A stretch of DNA of 64,000 nt from an uncultured Pelagibacteraceae bacterium (GTDB lineage Bacteria > Pseudomonadota > Alphaproteobacteria > Pelagibacterales > Pelagibacteraceae). The notes under the pieces were generated by a model. That model did no database searches. It was not told where the DNA came from and worked only from the letters and a program-made list of their open reading frames with translations. The position numbers were made by a program, and so were the translations under genes. The stretch is taken from contig CACMXJ010000002.1 of the NCBI GenBank assembly GCA_902617625.1, forward strand, positions 62,001 to 126,000. Direction: 5' to 3'. Below, piece after piece: positions 63,249-64,000 of the stretch; position 1 is the stretch's first letter, and the number at the start of each line of letters is the position of its first letter.

Positions 63249-64000
63249 AAGAAGAATTATTATTTTGTCCACTAGGTGGATCTGGTGAAATTGGGATGAA
63301 CATGAATCTGTTTGGTTATGGTTTACCAGGTGATCACAAATGGATCATGGTTGATATTGGTGTTACTTTTGCAGATGATACTCTTCCTGGAATAGATTTA
63401 ATTTATCCAGATCCAGGATTTATTGTTGAAAAGAAAGATAATTTATTAGGTATAGTTCTTACCCATGCCCATGAAGATCACATTGGAGCAATTGCTCATT
63501 TATGGCCAAAACTTCAATGCAAGATATACGCAACACCGTTCACAGCTGTTTTGATAAAGGAAAAATTTAGAGAAAAACATATTGATATTACTAAAGATCT
63601 ACAAATTGTTGAACTAAATGGAAATATTTCATTAGAAAATTTTGAGATTGAATACATTACTTTAACACATTCAATACTAGAGCCAAATGGTTTGAGAATA
63701 AAAACCCCAGCAGGTGTAATTTTACATACTGGAGACTGGAAAGTTGATCCAAATCCACTAATCGGTGATGAAATTAATTCTAAAAGGTTAAAAGAAATAG
63801 GAGATGAGGGTGTCTTAGCAATGATTTGTGACTCAACAAATGTTTTTAGTGCTGGAAGATCAGGATCAGAGTTAGATGTAAGAAAAAATTTGTTAAATAT
63901 AGTTAATCGATTAAAAAAAAGAGTTATCATTACTTCTTTTGCGTCAAACGTCGCAAGAATGGAAACAGCTTTTTACTGTGCTGAAAAATCTGGGAGACAG
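63245..64000 (+). CDS. rnj: ribonuclease J (partial, 3' end outside window)
   Basis: The first 252 codons of a metallo-beta-lactamase/beta-CASP RNase. It begins LLFCPLGGSGEIGMNMNLFG, has the zinc motif LTHAHEDHIGAI, the further ligand in LHTGDWKVDPNP and the beta-CASP start CDSTNVFSAGRSGSE. RNase J performs 5'-end-dependent and internal mRNA and rRNA processing. The ATG at 63245 overlaps coaX by four bases; the gene runs off the right edge. Confidence 0.93.
   Translation, partial: MKEELLFCPLGGSGEIGMNMNLFGYGLPGDHKWIMVDIGVTFADDTLPGIDLIYPDPGFIVEKKDNLLGIVLTHAHEDHIGAIAHLWPKLQCKIYATPFTAVLIKEKFREKHIDITKDLQIVELNGNISLENFEIEYITLTHSILEPNGLRIKTPAGVILHTGDWKVDPNPLIGDEINSKRLKEIGDEGVLAMICDSTNVFSAGRSGSELDVRKNLLNIVNRLKKRVIITSFASNVARMETAFYCAEKSGRQ

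Noticed and set aside
63514-63930. 138-codon minus-strand open frame
   Set aside because: Antisense to the well-supported RNase J gene and without recognisable motif.

Overview
The window looks like a chromosome segment of a SAR11-type (Pelagibacterales) marine alphaproteobacterium. The evidence is very AT-rich DNA, tiny or negative spacing between genes, a dissimilatory-type aprMBA cluster next to xsc and suyAB in an otherwise heterotrophic gene set, DUF3553 and DUF1289 proteins, two TRAP transporters, and the alphaproteobacterial order nuoA-N / birA / coaX / rnj. I found no mobile element, CRISPR array, long repeat or recognisable transcription-factor gene. No stretch above 300 bases lacks a gene.

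Layout. 1-2.7 kb: end of a cysQ-like phosphatase with an overlapping DUF3553 gene, mnmA, and a membrane protein preceded by a 27-residue basic peptide gene. 2.9-8.1 kb: metC-like lyase, MFS carrier, a pabB-pabA-pabC-like trio and a HIT protein. 8.1-17.5 kb: an organosulfur block with aprM-aprB-aprA, an unknown gene, a 44-residue membrane peptide, a TauE/SafE exporter, a YeiH-type exporter, suyB-suyA and xsc. In the proposed scheme Xsc and SuyAB release sulfite from C2 and C3 sulfonates, AprBA oxidises sulfite to APS, and the two carriers remove the excess. 17.5-22.3 kb (minus strand): FAH-type hydratase, LytM-like peptidase variant, SDR, TerC and a GMC oxidoreductase. 22.4-27.8 kb: TRAP transporter 1, an NCS1 permease and an SDR. 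27.8-31.5 kb: small housekeeping and unknown genes. 31.5-37.5 kb: tRNA-Leu, tig, clpP, clpX, lon. 37.6-47.7 kb: TRAP transporter 2, crotonase, CaiB-type CoA transferase, a large FAD/Fe-S dehydrogenase, an enolase-superfamily enzyme and a serine-glyoxylate-type aminotransferase, probably for organic acid use. 47.8-48.0 kb: tRNA-Val and tRNA-Asp. 48.0-64 kb: the complete 14-gene complex I operon, then birA, coaX and the start of rnj, which runs off the right edge.

Many genes under 60 codons sit in the gaps (DUF3553, basic peptides, single-TM peptides). Their boundaries fit the neighbouring genes to within a few bases, which argues that several are real. Control appears to rest on a few sites: good sigma70-type promoters before aprM, tRNA-Leu and tRNA-Val, hairpins between the binding-protein gene and the permease genes in both TRAP operons, a Fur-box-like palindrome before nuoA, and palindromes before the second dctP. 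All functions are read from sequence motifs and gene order; no database search was run.
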